This document shows positions 14,733-23,979 of a stretch of 64,000 nucleotides of DNA, piece after piece. A model generated the notes under the pieces. That model saw only the letters and a program-made list of their open reading frames with translations. It did not search any database and had not been told where the DNA came from. The position numbers and the translations under genes are program-made. Each line of letters opens with the position of its first letter. The stretch's first letter is position 1. This DNA is from Bacillota bacterium (GTDB lineage: Bacteria; Bacillota; Clostridia; Oscillospirales; Acutalibacteraceae): the NCBI GenBank assembly GCA_021769885.1, contig JAETSA010000003.1, positions 1 through 64,000 on the forward strand, in the 5' to 3' direction.

Positions 14733-17378
14733 ATGTCTGCAATAGTAAATAAGATAAAATATGCAATGAGCCTCAGGGTCCCTCAGGAGGAGGCTCTCTC
14801 TTACCTCGATGCCATCAGTTCGCATTGTGATTACAAAAAAGACAGCAAGGATGATGTAGAAAAAGCTGCATCAGAGCACTGTGAAAAACAGAGAAAAATT
14901 AAAGCCGGGTTTGATTTTCCATCTTTCTGTTATGCTATGGCCACCGGTATAGGAAAAACTCGTCTGATGGGCGCTAGTATTTATTATCTGTATAAAACAA
15001 AGGGATATAAGCACTTCTTTATTCTTGCTCCTGGGAATACAATTTATGATAAATTACGCAAGGAGTCCAACCCTAATCACCCGAAGTACATATTTAAAGG
15101 GCTGGAATCCGAGATGGGCAGACCAAAGGTATATGACGGGGAGAATTATGACACTTATCCAGTGAAATTTGAACAGACAACTCTTTATATTGAAAAAACA
15201 TCCGAGATTCAGCTTTTCATCTTTAACATTGGAAAAATCTTTAATAGTAAGACGGATACACAGTTTAACTTTCATAAATTTAAAGAAACGTTAGGTGCTT
15301 CTTTTGCAGATGTGTTGGCACAGTTTGATGATCTTGTAATCTGTATGGATGAAGCGCATCGCTACTATGCCCCTGCTTCAATGAAAGCAATCAATTATTT
15401 GAAGCCTATTCTCGGGCTGGAGTTTACTGCTACCCCTAAGAATACATCGAATGTAATTTACGCTTACGACTTAGCTCGCGGTGCCGCTGAAGGATATTTA
15501 AAGATTCCTGTTGTTATGGGTCGTTCTAATATGGCGGGATATAATCAAAATGATATTGAAGAAATGAAAATTCGAGATGGTCTCACATTACACGAGCATC
15601 GCAAATCTGTGCTACGGGAATATTGCAGCGACAAAGATGTGGATTATGTGAAGCCCATAGTTCTGATCGCCTGTAAAGATACTGACCATGCAAAGAAAAT
15701 ACGTGCACTAATAGACAACGAGAATTTTTTGAACGGGAAGTACAAAGGAAAGGTAATTGAGATCCACTCAAAACAGACCGGTGAGGAATCAGAGGAAAAT
15801 ATTCGTCTTTTGCTCTCTATAGAAAATGCTTCGAACCCAATCGAAATCGTTTTGCACGTTTATAAGTTGAAAGAAGGTTGGGATGTTAATAACCTTTTTA
15901 CTATAATCCCGCTTAATGCGGCAAAGAGCGACATTCTTGCTATGCAGACTATTGGGCGTGGTTTAAGACTGCCATTTGGAGAACAGACGGGAAATGAAGA
16001 TTTGGACTCTCTTGATATTGTTGCACATGACCACTATAGAGAACTTGTAGACGAAATTAAAAGTAGCGATATCTTCCGTTATCGCGACCTTGATAAAACG
16101 GTGATTGAACAATCTGAATCAGTAGATGTATCTGCCACTGTAGACGACGGACAACTTTCGTTTTTGGATTCTGCTATCTCAGCATCTGGTGTAAAGTCAT
16201 TTTCCGAAGTCAACAATCCAAAAACGCAGCTCGAGATTTATCAAGAATATGTCAAAAATTTTATGTCTGCACAGAAAAAGGACAAAACTGTAGAAGCCAA
16301 TCAGATGACACTGTTTGACACTTTCTCTGACACGCTTGCTGATAATAATATTGAGTCTGGAACAACGGTAGAGCAACAATCATTAAAAAACAAAAAATCT
16401 GGAAATCAACCTCTCAGTAAAGAAGAATTTGCAAAAGCAGTGTCGGAGTATTCAGCAAAGGCTATTTCTGTTCCGAAAATTCTTGTGCAGACTACTTCGG
16501 AAGTTAAGTTTAATCATTTTGAAGTGAAACGTACAATTTCTGATTTTGAGGTCGCTATGGCAAAGATTGAGCGTTTTGACGCAATTAATCAGCAACTTCT
16601 TTCTGTTGTGGATGCACAGATTCTTGAAGTCAATGATGCTATGAATACACTTGCCTGCATGCTCCTAGATTCAATTAGTGAATTATCCTATGACGATGCA
16701 GATTTTGTTATTGATGTGGTCGAACAGTATCTTGGTCAGATACCTGGCGATGAAGAAAACAAGCGGAGGATTGTTCGTCGATACGCTTCACTAATTGTGG
16801 CTGATATTCGTAATCAGATTTATCAGCATATGGATAGAAAGACGCAGGATATCCACATCATTCAGAAGGACCTTATTCTATTTCGCAAATTTGTAAAAAA
16901 TGTCAAGGACGGTGGTAAGGTTAAATATAATAATCCTTTCTCAGATAAAAGCAATATCAAAAAATACTTGTTTACCGGTTATAAAAAATCGTATTATCCG
17001 GCAAATGCGTTTGATAGCGATACGGAGCGTTTGTTCTCTATCATTTTGGAAGAAGATCCGGACGTACTTCGTTGGATTAAGCCACCTTTGAATCAGCTGG
17101 GGTTATTTTGGAAAGCTGGACAGCAGTATAATCCCGACTTTCTTGTGGAGACAACTACGGGGAAATTCATGGTTGAAGTTAAGGCGCTGAACGAAGTAAC
17201 TTCAGAAGAGGTTGTATCTAAGGCCAGAGAAGGAATCAAGTGGTGTAGATTTGCTTCTACGGCTGATCCCGATCATAAGCAGTGGGAATATAGACTTATT
17301 TCTGATGACAATATTCATATTGGAAACACCTGCAAATATACGCTTAGTACGGCACATACAGTGGAGGAGGAGGCATAA
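14733..17378 (+). CDS. Type III Res-like helicase with C-terminal PD-(D/E)xK nuclease
   Basis: This 881-residue protein has a DEAD/DEAH helicase core. Walker A is ATGIGKTRL near residue 70, Walker B is CMDEAHRYY near 204, LEFTATPKN follows, and motif VI is QTIGRGLRLP near 405. The C-terminal block NPDFLVETTTGKFMVEVKA (about 800-818) has the PD...ExK arrangement of restriction nucleases. This matches type III Res subunits. The immediately preceding Mod-like gene (stop and start adjacent) would be its partner, so these two genes alone look like a type III restriction system. Its stop overlaps the DrmA start (TAATG), tying it into the DISARM core. An additional helicase-nuclease is not part of the standard DISARM gene list. 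Confidence 0.88.
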   Translation: MSAIVNKIKYAMSLRVPQEEALSYLDAISSHCDYKKDSKDDVEKAASEHCEKQRKIKAGFDFPSFCYAMATGIGKTRLMGASIYYLYKTKGYKHFFILAPGNTIYDKLRKESNPNHPKYIFKGLESEMGRPKVYDGENYDTYPVKFEQTTLYIEKTSEIQLFIFNIGKIFNSKTDTQFNFHKFKETLGASFADVLAQFDDLVICMDEAHRYYAPASMKAINYLKPILGLEFTATPKNTSNVIYAYDLARGAAEGYLKIPVVMGRSNMAGYNQNDIEEMKIRDGLTLHEHRKSVLREYCSDKDVDYVKPIVLIACKDTDHAKKIRALIDNENFLNGKYKGKVIEIHSKQTGEESEENIRLLLSIENASNPIEIVLHVYKLKEGWDVNNLFTIIPLNAAKSDILAMQTIGRGLRLPFGEQTGNEDLDSLDIVAHDHYRELVDEIKSSDIFRYRDLDKTVIEQSESVDVSATVDDGQLSFLDSAISASGVKSFSEVNNPKTQLEIYQEYVKNFMSAQKKDKTVEANQMTLFDTFSDTLADNNIESGTTVEQQSLKNKKSGNQPLSKEEFAKAVSEYSAKAISVPKILVQTTSEVKFNHFEVKRTISDFEVAMAKIERFDAINQQLLSVVDAQILEVNDAMNTLACMLLDSISELSYDDADFVIDVVEQYLGQIPGDEENKRRIVRRYASLIVADIRNQIYQHMDRKTQDIHIIQKDLILFRKFVKNVKDGGKVKYNNPFSDKSNIKKYLFTGYKKSYYPANAFDSDTERLFSIILEEDPDVLRWIKPPLNQLGLFWKAGQQYNPDFLVETTTGKFMVEVKALNEVTSEEVVSKAREGIKWCRFASTADPDHKQWEYRLISDDNIHIGNTCKYTLSTAHTVEEEA

Positions 17379-20300
17379 TGGCCGATAGGTTTAAATATTC
17401 AGAGGTTAGACAGAAAATTATAAATGCCATACATACTGATCTTATTGGTCCCTTAGATGAAAATGAGGTTCTTGATGAGAATCCTCGTTATGCGTATCTT
17501 GTGGGCATGCTCGATATGCAGAGTAATGATGAAAATTATTCTGGTGCAGGTGAACAGGAAGTTGACACCGATATAGCTTTTGAGGATGGCGAAGATTTTA
17601 CAGCTGGTGAAGACGATGATAATGAACCTATCTCTACTACTCGTTTTCAGCTTCCATCATCTATAGGTATTAGCTTTTACATCCAAAACGAGACAAAAAA
17701 TATAAATTTAGATGTTGTATGGGGTGATTATGTAAAATCCTCTGAAACATATACCGGCAAGGATGAGAAGGAACATGTCCGCGCAATATATACACGTCAT
17801 CCTATGGCAGAAACAATTCATGTCAATTTTAATGATTTTAACAGAACAAAGGATTATCAGCTCGTTTGCGACTCTAATGTTCATGTTCATGTTTCCCGTA
17901 TATCATTAAAAGGTGGATATTCACTTGTAACGGCATATGTTATCAATAAAAGGAAGAATCCAGAGAATAGTGCAGAAGCCATAATGTTTCAAGTTGAAAT
18001 AAAGGCCTATGCGGAGGATAACTCAGCGATATTTCTTGCTGAGCATATTTGCAGAAAAATTCTTGAAGCAGATGAGTTCTATTTTGAGCAGCGCCCAATT
18101 ATGGGACGCGGTCGAGGTTGTGCAGCGATCTGGGATACACCAATAGACGGAAAAACTACCTGCGTAAAGTCAGCGTTTATACCGGAATATGAATTTCCTG
18201 GGGTAAGTGCTGCATTGGATGGATTTGATAGATATTTCTTTTCTACATTTACAATGTCTGTGAAGTCGAAGAAGGCTGAAACGATCGACAAATTAAATAC
18301 GCTTGCAGCATCTTATGAAACTTGGATTAATAATATCCTGCTTGGGAATGTAAGGATGGAGAATCCTAACTTTAAGGAGAAGATCGGGAACAAAGTTATA
18401 GAACGGTGTCAAGATGCTTTAAAACGTATTCGTGAAGGAATTCATATAATTGAAACAGACGATATTTCATTTGAAGCGTTTTGTTTTATGAATCGTGTAA
18501 TCTTTTTGCAAAACAGTATTAAGCGTTATGCAAAGAAGCACGGAGCGGGTATAGAATGTAATTTTCAGGATTTCGTTAATCCCAAAAATGATGATAACAA
18601 TTTTGGATGGCGGCCGTTTCAGATTGCTTTTATTTTGATGAATCTGGCCGGAATAGTTGACCCACGCCATAAAGATCGTGAAGTCGTGGACTTGCTATAT
18701 TTCCCTACAGGCGGAGGTAAAACAGAAGCATATTTGGGACTTATGGCTTTTACTATTGCAAATAGACGACTTAGAGCAACAGAAGAAGGCAAATATAATC
18801 TTGATGGTGGAGTGACTGTAATGCTCCGATATACTCTTCGATTACTTACCACTCAACAGAGGGATCGTATCACTAAAATGGTACTTGCTGCCGAAATGAT
18901 CAGGAGAAACGCCTACCCGAGGTTTGGAAGAGAACCAATTAGCATTGGCTTTTGGGTTGGAGGCGGGGTTACTCCTAATAAGTTTGATGATTTCAACGAA
19001 AAGAAAGATGAACCAAAAGCGGCGGCAAACGCAAGAAATCGCATATACAAGCAGCTTCTCACTTGTCCGTTCTGTGGAGAACGGCTGAAAGAAGAAAATT
19101 TTAATATTGATATTAATAAGAAATCAATAGAAATTTTTTGTTCTGACCGTAATTGTGAGTTTTACAAATATAATAACAATAGAATCTCAATTCCGGTGTA
19201 TCTTGTAGATGAGGAAATATACGCTAAGTGCCCCACCATTATTTTGTCAACTGTCGACAAATTTGCTCGCCTTCCTTGGGATGAGAAAACGAATGCCTTG
19301 TTTGGACGTGTCGATCGAAAATGCAGTCGTGACGGATATGTTGCAGTTGGAGTAGAGCATAGCAAACACAATAGAACAAACTCCCTACCAGCTTCGGCGC
19401 TCACAAATATCAGGCGTTTTCTTCCTCCAGAGCTGATCATTCAGGATGAACTTCATCTTATTACCGGACCACTTGGCACTATATATGGTGCTTATGAGAC
19501 GATCATCGAGGATATGTGTAGCTATGACGGCATTAAACCAAAATATGTTGTTTCAACAGCAACAATTAAAAATGCAGAAGCACAAACAAAATGTTTGTAT
19601 GCCAGAAAAAATACCTCACAATTTCCACCTAATGGCTTTGAAATCGGTGATAGTTTCTTTATCCGAGAAATTCCAACGAATCGTGATCCGTTTCGAAAGT
19701 ATGTAGGTATTTGTGCACCTGGACAGTCTGTAAAAACTGCTTTGCTACGAGTTTATTCGATTATACTTCAAGCTGCATATACATTTTCACAGCGAGAAGA
19801 ATACAAAGATGTGATCGATCCATACTATACTTTGGTCGGATACTTTAACAGTATTCGGGAACTTGGTGGCGCAGTTAGGCTTTTGCAAGACGATATCCCG
19901 AAAAGAATATATCGAATTAAAAATAAATACGGATTGGATAAACAGCGATACCTTAACCACAATGTTGAGATTACGTCTCGTATGTCATCTTACAAAATAC
20001 CAGAAAAATTGAATCAGCTTGAAACCCCTTTTACTTCTAAGGAATGCTTAGATACTGCTATTGCGACAAATATGATTGCTGTAGGTATGGATGTAGATCG
20101 TCTTGGATTGATGGTAGTAACTGGACAACCGAAGCAGAATTCTGAATACATACAGGCAACAAGCCGTATCGGACGTGCTTTTCCAGGATTAGTGGTAACG
20201 CTTTATAATGCGTACAGACCAAGAGATTTGTCTCATTATGAAAATTTCACGGGATATCACTCTCAGCTATATAGGTTTGTGGAAGGAACAACAGCAACAC

Positions 20301-20701
20301 CATTTTCAGCAAGAGCTAGAGACCGTGTCTTGCATGCATTAGTTATTTCGGCAATAAGGTTGAACTTTCCTAGTATGGCAAATAATTCAGATGCTAATGC
20401 AATTGATACCTTAACAACTGAGCAGCTTGATTCAATCAAAAGCTTGATAATTGATAGACTCAATATTATTAAACCGTCTGCAAAAGCGGATGCAGAGGAC
20501 GAAATAGATCAGTTCATTGATTGCTGGAAGCTACAAGCAGCACAGACAAAACCTCTTCGCTATTATGTTGTTGGAACAGAACGGTATAACAGATTAATGA
20601 ATCCGTATGATCAGCCGCATAATGAAAATGAGAAGGCAACTTTGAGTTCGATGCGCGAAGTTGAAAGCTCTGCGAATATGTTTTACTACACGGAGGAATA
20701 A
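17378..20701 (+). CDS. drmA: DrmA, DISARM core helicase
   Basis: The 1107-residue protein is a large atypical superfamily 2 helicase. Walker A is FPTGGGKTEAYLG near residue 443, the Walker B equivalent is QDELHLITGPLG near 688, VSTATIKNA is motif III, and ATSRIGRAFPG is motif VI near 925. A zinc-finger-like set CPFCGERL ... CSDRNC lies near 562-590. The combination of a DELH box, this length and a following DUF1998 gene is diagnostic for DrmA. In DISARM, DrmA works with DrmB as the DNA-binding, ATP-driven core that acts on incoming phage DNA. The start overlaps the res stop by one base, and drmB begins two bases after its stop. Confidence 0.94.
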   Translation: MADRFKYSEVRQKIINAIHTDLIGPLDENEVLDENPRYAYLVGMLDMQSNDENYSGAGEQEVDTDIAFEDGEDFTAGEDDDNEPISTTRFQLPSSIGISFYIQNETKNINLDVVWGDYVKSSETYTGKDEKEHVRAIYTRHPMAETIHVNFNDFNRTKDYQLVCDSNVHVHVSRISLKGGYSLVTAYVINKRKNPENSAEAIMFQVEIKAYAEDNSAIFLAEHICRKILEADEFYFEQRPIMGRGRGCAAIWDTPIDGKTTCVKSAFIPEYEFPGVSAALDGFDRYFFSTFTMSVKSKKAETIDKLNTLAASYETWINNILLGNVRMENPNFKEKIGNKVIERCQDALKRIREGIHIIETDDISFEAFCFMNRVIFLQNSIKRYAKKHGAGIECNFQDFVNPKNDDNNFGWRPFQIAFILMNLAGIVDPRHKDREVVDLLYFPTGGGKTEAYLGLMAFTIANRRLRATEEGKYNLDGGVTVMLRYTLRLLTTQQRDRITKMVLAAEMIRRNAYPRFGREPISIGFWVGGGVTPNKFDDFNEKKDEPKAAANARNRIYKQLLTCPFCGERLKEENFNIDINKKSIEIFCSDRNCEFYKYNNNRISIPVYLVDEEIYAKCPTIILSTVDKFARLPWDEKTNALFGRVDRKCSRDGYVAVGVEHSKHNRTNSLPASALTNIRRFLPPELIIQDELHLITGPLGTIYGAYETIIEDMCSYDGIKPKYVVSTATIKNAEAQTKCLYARKNTSQFPPNGFEIGDSFFIREIPTNRDPFRKYVGICAPGQSVKTALLRVYSIILQAAYTFSQREEYKDVIDPYYTLVGYFNSIRELGGAVRLLQDDIPKRIYRIKNKYGLDKQRYLNHNVEITSRMSSYKIPEKLNQLETPFTSKECLDTAIATNMIAVGMDVDRLGLMVVTGQPKQNSEYIQATSRIGRAFPGLVVTLYNAYRPRDLSHYENFTGYHSQLYRFVEGTTATPFSARARDRVLHALVISAIRLNFPSMANNSDANAIDTLTTEQLDSIKSLIIDRLNIIKPSAKADAEDEIDQFIDCWKLQAAQTKPLRYYVVGTERYNRLMNPYDQPHNENEKATLSSMREVESSANMFYYTEE

Positions 20702-20702
20702 T

Positions 20703-22451
20703 ATGGCTTATGATAATAATAAACTAGGTGAGTTACGCCCCAATCAGATTATAACAACCTTTGGACCGGGTTCTGTTGTTGATGCGGTAAAGGATTCTGT
20801 CACTATTCTTGATATCTCATACTGGAAGCAGAGAGGGCAAAAGATAATCGATGGAAGGCTTGCATCGTATTTAGGTGTCGATTGTTTTTATATGCCTAGA
20901 ACAAGTTTCGCTGGAGATATTCCAGTAGTCACCTTTCCTTATTGGCATGTATGCTCTAATCTGAAGTGCGCTAGGCTTTTTGATGCCAGAAAATACTTTG
21001 ATTTAGATAAGTATCTTAAATATGGTGTAACCTGTCCAGAATGTCACCGGCCGGCTTATCCATCTCGCTTTATCACAATTTGCGAGGAGGGACATATGTC
21101 AGATTTTCCATGGAAATGGTGGGTACATAGGGGTAATTCAGATTGTAGTGGCACATTGAAAATGTATTCAACAGGTAATACATCTACTCTAGCCGATATG
21201 TGGGTTGAGTGTTCTTGTGGTGCAAAGCGTAGCTTGAGCGGTGCAACACAAAGAGATAATTTTGATGGAGTTACGTGTCTTGGGCATCATCCGTTTCGAC
21301 CAAATGTGAAAAATCAAAAATGCAATAAGCCAGTTATTCCGTCGCAAAGAGGCGCCTCTAATGTCTATTTTGCTGTAACTAGAAGTGCGATTTCAATTCC
21401 TCCTTGGATCAATCCTCTTTATAATTTGATTGATGAACATCTTCGTGATATAGAGCTAGCAAATCAGCTTCTGGGGGCTGAAGGCATATCAAAAATATAT
21501 GATATGTACTTTTCCAAATATTTAAGAAATGAGTTTGATGAAGCGCTTGAACGTCGGATGAACAACATTAAAGAGTTTACAGAAATTAAGCAGATGGAGT
21601 ATAATGCCATAACGCATCATAATGACGCATCTTATGAGTCGAATAAGACTCATTTTAAAGCGGAAGAAGATACCTTGCCAATGTACCTGAAAAAATATTT
21701 TAGTCGCATCATTCGAATAACCAGACTTAGAGAAGTTCGCGTTCTTCTTGGTTTCACTAGAGTGGATGCTCCCGATCCAGATGCAGATGAGCAACCCAAT
21801 ATTGTCACATTAAGCAAAGGGAAAAAAGAGCGATGGCTTCCAGCAGCTGAAGTTAATGGTGAGGGTATTTTCATAGAATTCAATAAAGATACCCTCATAT
21901 CATGGATTAATTCTGAGGCTGTAGATGGTTTATCACAGAAGTATTCCGATTCGTATAGAGAGTTTTGTGAGTCGAAGGGATGGACAATTACAGTTGTGCG
22001 TAATGCGATATATGTTCTGATGCATACATTTGCACATTTAATGATAAAACAAATGTCATTATCATCAGGATACTCTTCATCGGCCATTAGAGAAAGAATA
22101 TACTTTGGAGATAAAATGTCAGGAATTCTATTATATACTGGCAGTGCCGATAAAGAAGGCTCGCTCGGAGGTTTAGTAGAGCTTGGAAATATTGAGCAGA
22201 TGACAACACTTATGAGGGATGCTTTCCAAGAAGCTTTGGTTTGTACAAACGATCCTGAGTGTATGAGTAATTTGCCAGCAGGGAAAAACTCTAATGGCTC
22301 TGCTTGTCACTCCTGTTGTATGATATCGGAAACGGCGTGTGAGAACGGAAACAGAATGCTTGATAGAGGTCTTGTAGTTCCTATCTCGGGGCGTGAGGAT
22401 TGTTCGTATTTTAAGGAATTGGTGAATGATTTATGCCAAGTGGAAATTTAG
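20703..22451 (+). CDS. drmB: DrmB, DUF1998 protein of DISARM
   Basis: This 582-residue protein carries the DUF1998 region near residues 430-500 (YVLMHTFAHLMIKQMSLSSG followed by GILLYTGSADKEGSLGGL). Several cysteine clusters probably bind zinc: CSNLKC near 82, CPEC near 110, ICEEGH near 125, CSCGAK near 168, and CHSCC with a downstream CENGN near 534. DrmB is the obligate partner of DrmA in the DISARM core complex. The start at 20703 has GGAGG six bases upstream; a longer reading that begins inside drmA is unlikely. Its 3' end overlaps drmC by 19 bases. Confidence 0.94.
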   Translation: MAYDNNKLGELRPNQIITTFGPGSVVDAVKDSVTILDISYWKQRGQKIIDGRLASYLGVDCFYMPRTSFAGDIPVVTFPYWHVCSNLKCARLFDARKYFDLDKYLKYGVTCPECHRPAYPSRFITICEEGHMSDFPWKWWVHRGNSDCSGTLKMYSTGNTSTLADMWVECSCGAKRSLSGATQRDNFDGVTCLGHHPFRPNVKNQKCNKPVIPSQRGASNVYFAVTRSAISIPPWINPLYNLIDEHLRDIELANQLLGAEGISKIYDMYFSKYLRNEFDEALERRMNNIKEFTEIKQMEYNAITHHNDASYESNKTHFKAEEDTLPMYLKKYFSRIIRITRLREVRVLLGFTRVDAPDPDADEQPNIVTLSKGKKERWLPAAEVNGEGIFIEFNKDTLISWINSEAVDGLSQKYSDSYREFCESKGWTITVVRNAIYVLMHTFAHLMIKQMSLSSGYSSSAIRERIYFGDKMSGILLYTGSADKEGSLGGLVELGNIEQMTTLMRDAFQEALVCTNDPECMSNLPAGKNSNGSACHSCCMISETACENGNRMLDRGLVVPISGREDCSYFKELVNDLCQVEI

Positions 22452-23092
22452 ATAAAGAAATATTTTTGAATACAGTCAAAAGTGATTATGTAAATGGAAC
22501 AATAAATGCATTACCATTGCTTAAAAGAAATTGCCCGGAATTATCTGATGCTCATTGCCAAGATATTGTAGAATTGATTATTGGTGCAATGGAAATGCCC
22601 AAAGCAGATAAAGTATCTCTTGTGGTGACTGCACCACCTTCGTTTTCTATTAATGCAAGAACAACCATGAATGTAGTTCAGTCAATAATAAACGGTGCAG
22701 ATAGAAATATCCTGATTACGGGGTATTCTTTATCTTCGTATTTTTCTGAACTAGTTGATACAATTATTCTAAAAAGTCAGCGTGGGGTATTTGTGAAGTT
22801 TTTTGCCAACGATATTGATAAGCAACCTGAATTTGAAAAATTACTTAGATATAAGGGACGTTTTCTTAAAATTTATAATTACCCTCAAAAAGATGATAAA
22901 ATGTCTGCTCTCCACGCAAAGGTTATTTCAGTTGACCAGAGGCAAACTTTAATAACCTCAGCAAATCTGTCTTATCATGGGCAACAAGGTAATATAGAAC
23001 TTGGAACATTGATAGAATCAAAACATATCGCAAAACAAATAGAAGATATTTTTACTAAACTGATATTTTCTAAAATATTTAATGAAGTTTAG
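22433..23092 (+). CDS. drmC: DrmC, phospholipase D-like protein of DISARM
   Basis: The 219-residue protein has a single PLD active-site motif, HAKVISVDQRQTLITSANLS near residue 160 (HxK with a downstream SANLS), plus a PLD-like N-terminal segment (ITGYSLSSYFSELVDTI). Single-HKD proteins dimerise to form one nuclease site. DrmC is the third DISARM core gene and a candidate nuclease, although its contribution to protection varies. The overlap with drmB indicates translational coupling. It is the last gene of the operon; the next gene has its own ribosome binding site about 110 bases downstream and a different composition. Confidence 0.93.
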   Translation: MPSGNLDKEIFLNTVKSDYVNGTINALPLLKRNCPELSDAHCQDIVELIIGAMEMPKADKVSLVVTAPPSFSINARTTMNVVQSIINGADRNILITGYSLSSYFSELVDTIILKSQRGVFVKFFANDIDKQPEFEKLLRYKGRFLKIYNYPQKDDKMSALHAKVISVDQRQTLITSANLSYHGQQGNIELGTLIESKHIAKQIEDIFTKLIFSKIFNEV

Positions 23093-23200
23093 TTTTTATA
23101 AATGCTTAATCTCTTAGCATCTTTTAAATGTAATCTTATTTTTCTCTGGACTTTTTACCTTCTTTGTGGTATGTGTTTGTGTTGCAAAGGAGGTATTACA

Positions 23201-23473
23201 ATGGCACAAATCAGCATAGAAGAATTATACCGCGGCGAGGGAGGCGGCGAAAAGTACGGCGTCGGCGGAATTATGGGAGCGGTCATCAAGGATTTGTTCG
23301 CGAACGGAATTCCGGACGGTTATGACGGAGTGCTTTGGATGGAACTTCTCACTGTAAAATACACGCTGATAGCGGCGGAACAAATGAAACAAGAGGGCGA
23401 CTTTGTATCGGGAATGACTGATACAGAGCCGCTCTCTTTGCATAAGGAGGAAAATTCAGATGACGACGCTTGA
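23201..23473 (+). CDS. Hypothetical small protein of a mobile element
   Basis: A 90-residue acidic protein starts at ATG 23201 behind a strong AAAGGAGGT. A longer frame from 23102 reads through non-coding sequence and is rejected. The protein begins MAQISIEELYRGEGGGEKYG and shows no domain I can name. Its end overlaps the next small gene by 14 bases, and the two resemble each other in their first residues (ISIEELYRG against TTLEDLYYG), so it may be a distant member of the same family. GC content is back to that of the wider chromosome, unlike the DISARM operon. Confidence 0.65.
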   Translation: MAQISIEELYRGEGGGEKYGVGGIMGAVIKDLFANGIPDGYDGVLWMELLTVKYTLIAAEQMKQEGDFVSGMTDTEPLSLHKEENSDDDA

Positions 23474-23744
23474 AGATCTATATTACGGAAATATTCATCC
23501 ATACGAGCGGGATATGAAGAAGACCTGCAGAGAATCTACACTGCTCCGTCTCGTAGTCAAAAACGAAAATGACCTGCTGGCAACGCTCACAGAACAGCAA
23601 AAAGAAATCTTTCAAAAGTGCAAAGATGCAGAAAGTGAAATGCACTGCGCATTTGAACTGAGGTCATTTATTGAAGGATTCCGCCTTGGTATGAAACTGA
23701 CAGCGGAAGGAATGTACTGTACGGAGGAAACAGACGAAGATTAA
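23460..23744 (+). CDS. DUF6809 family protein
   Basis: This 94-residue protein with start MTTLEDLYYGNIHPYERDMK and a later AFELRSFIEGFRLGMKLTAEG matches the small helical DUF6809 proteins of Firmicutes. These are frequently carried on integrative elements. Function is unknown. It overlaps the preceding small gene and ends before a strong bidirectional terminator. No signal peptide or membrane segment is present. Confidence 0.75.
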   Translation: MTTLEDLYYGNIHPYERDMKKTCRESTLLRLVVKNENDLLATLTEQQKEIFQKCKDAESEMHCAFELRSFIEGFRLGMKLTAEGMYCTEETDED

Positions 23745-23920
23745 AGCAAAAGCTGCATCCAAAACAAGCTGCAAATTGGCTTTAATTATAGGCGAAAACG
23801 CCCGCTGTAAAGCGCCTGTGCGCGCGTTTAAGCGCACCTTTCACCATCTGCAGGAAAGTTGATCGGCAAGAGATATTCATCCCCTAAACGGCGAAAATTA
23901 CGCCGCTTTTGAGCGGGCAC

Positions 23921-23959
23921 AAAAAGGCTGCTGAAACCTATGATTTCAGCAGCCTTTTT
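23921..23959. terminator. Bidirectional terminator
   Basis: AAAAAGGCTGCTGAAA pairs perfectly with TTTCAGCAGCCTTTTT around a seven-base loop, between the convergent DUF6809 and DUF6076 genes. Confidence 0.9.
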
Positions 23960-23979
23960 GCATTGGTTTATTTAATTTC

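Noticed and set aside
8944-23092. BREX or a plain type III restriction system
   Set aside because: No PglZ, BrxC or BrxL is present, and DrmA, DrmB (DUF1998) and DrmC are unmistakable, so DISARM with type III components fits better.
23102-23200. Hydrophobic N-terminal extension of the small gene behind drmC
   Set aside because: ATG 23201 has an almost perfect AAAGGAGGT, and the extension reads AT-rich spacer DNA.
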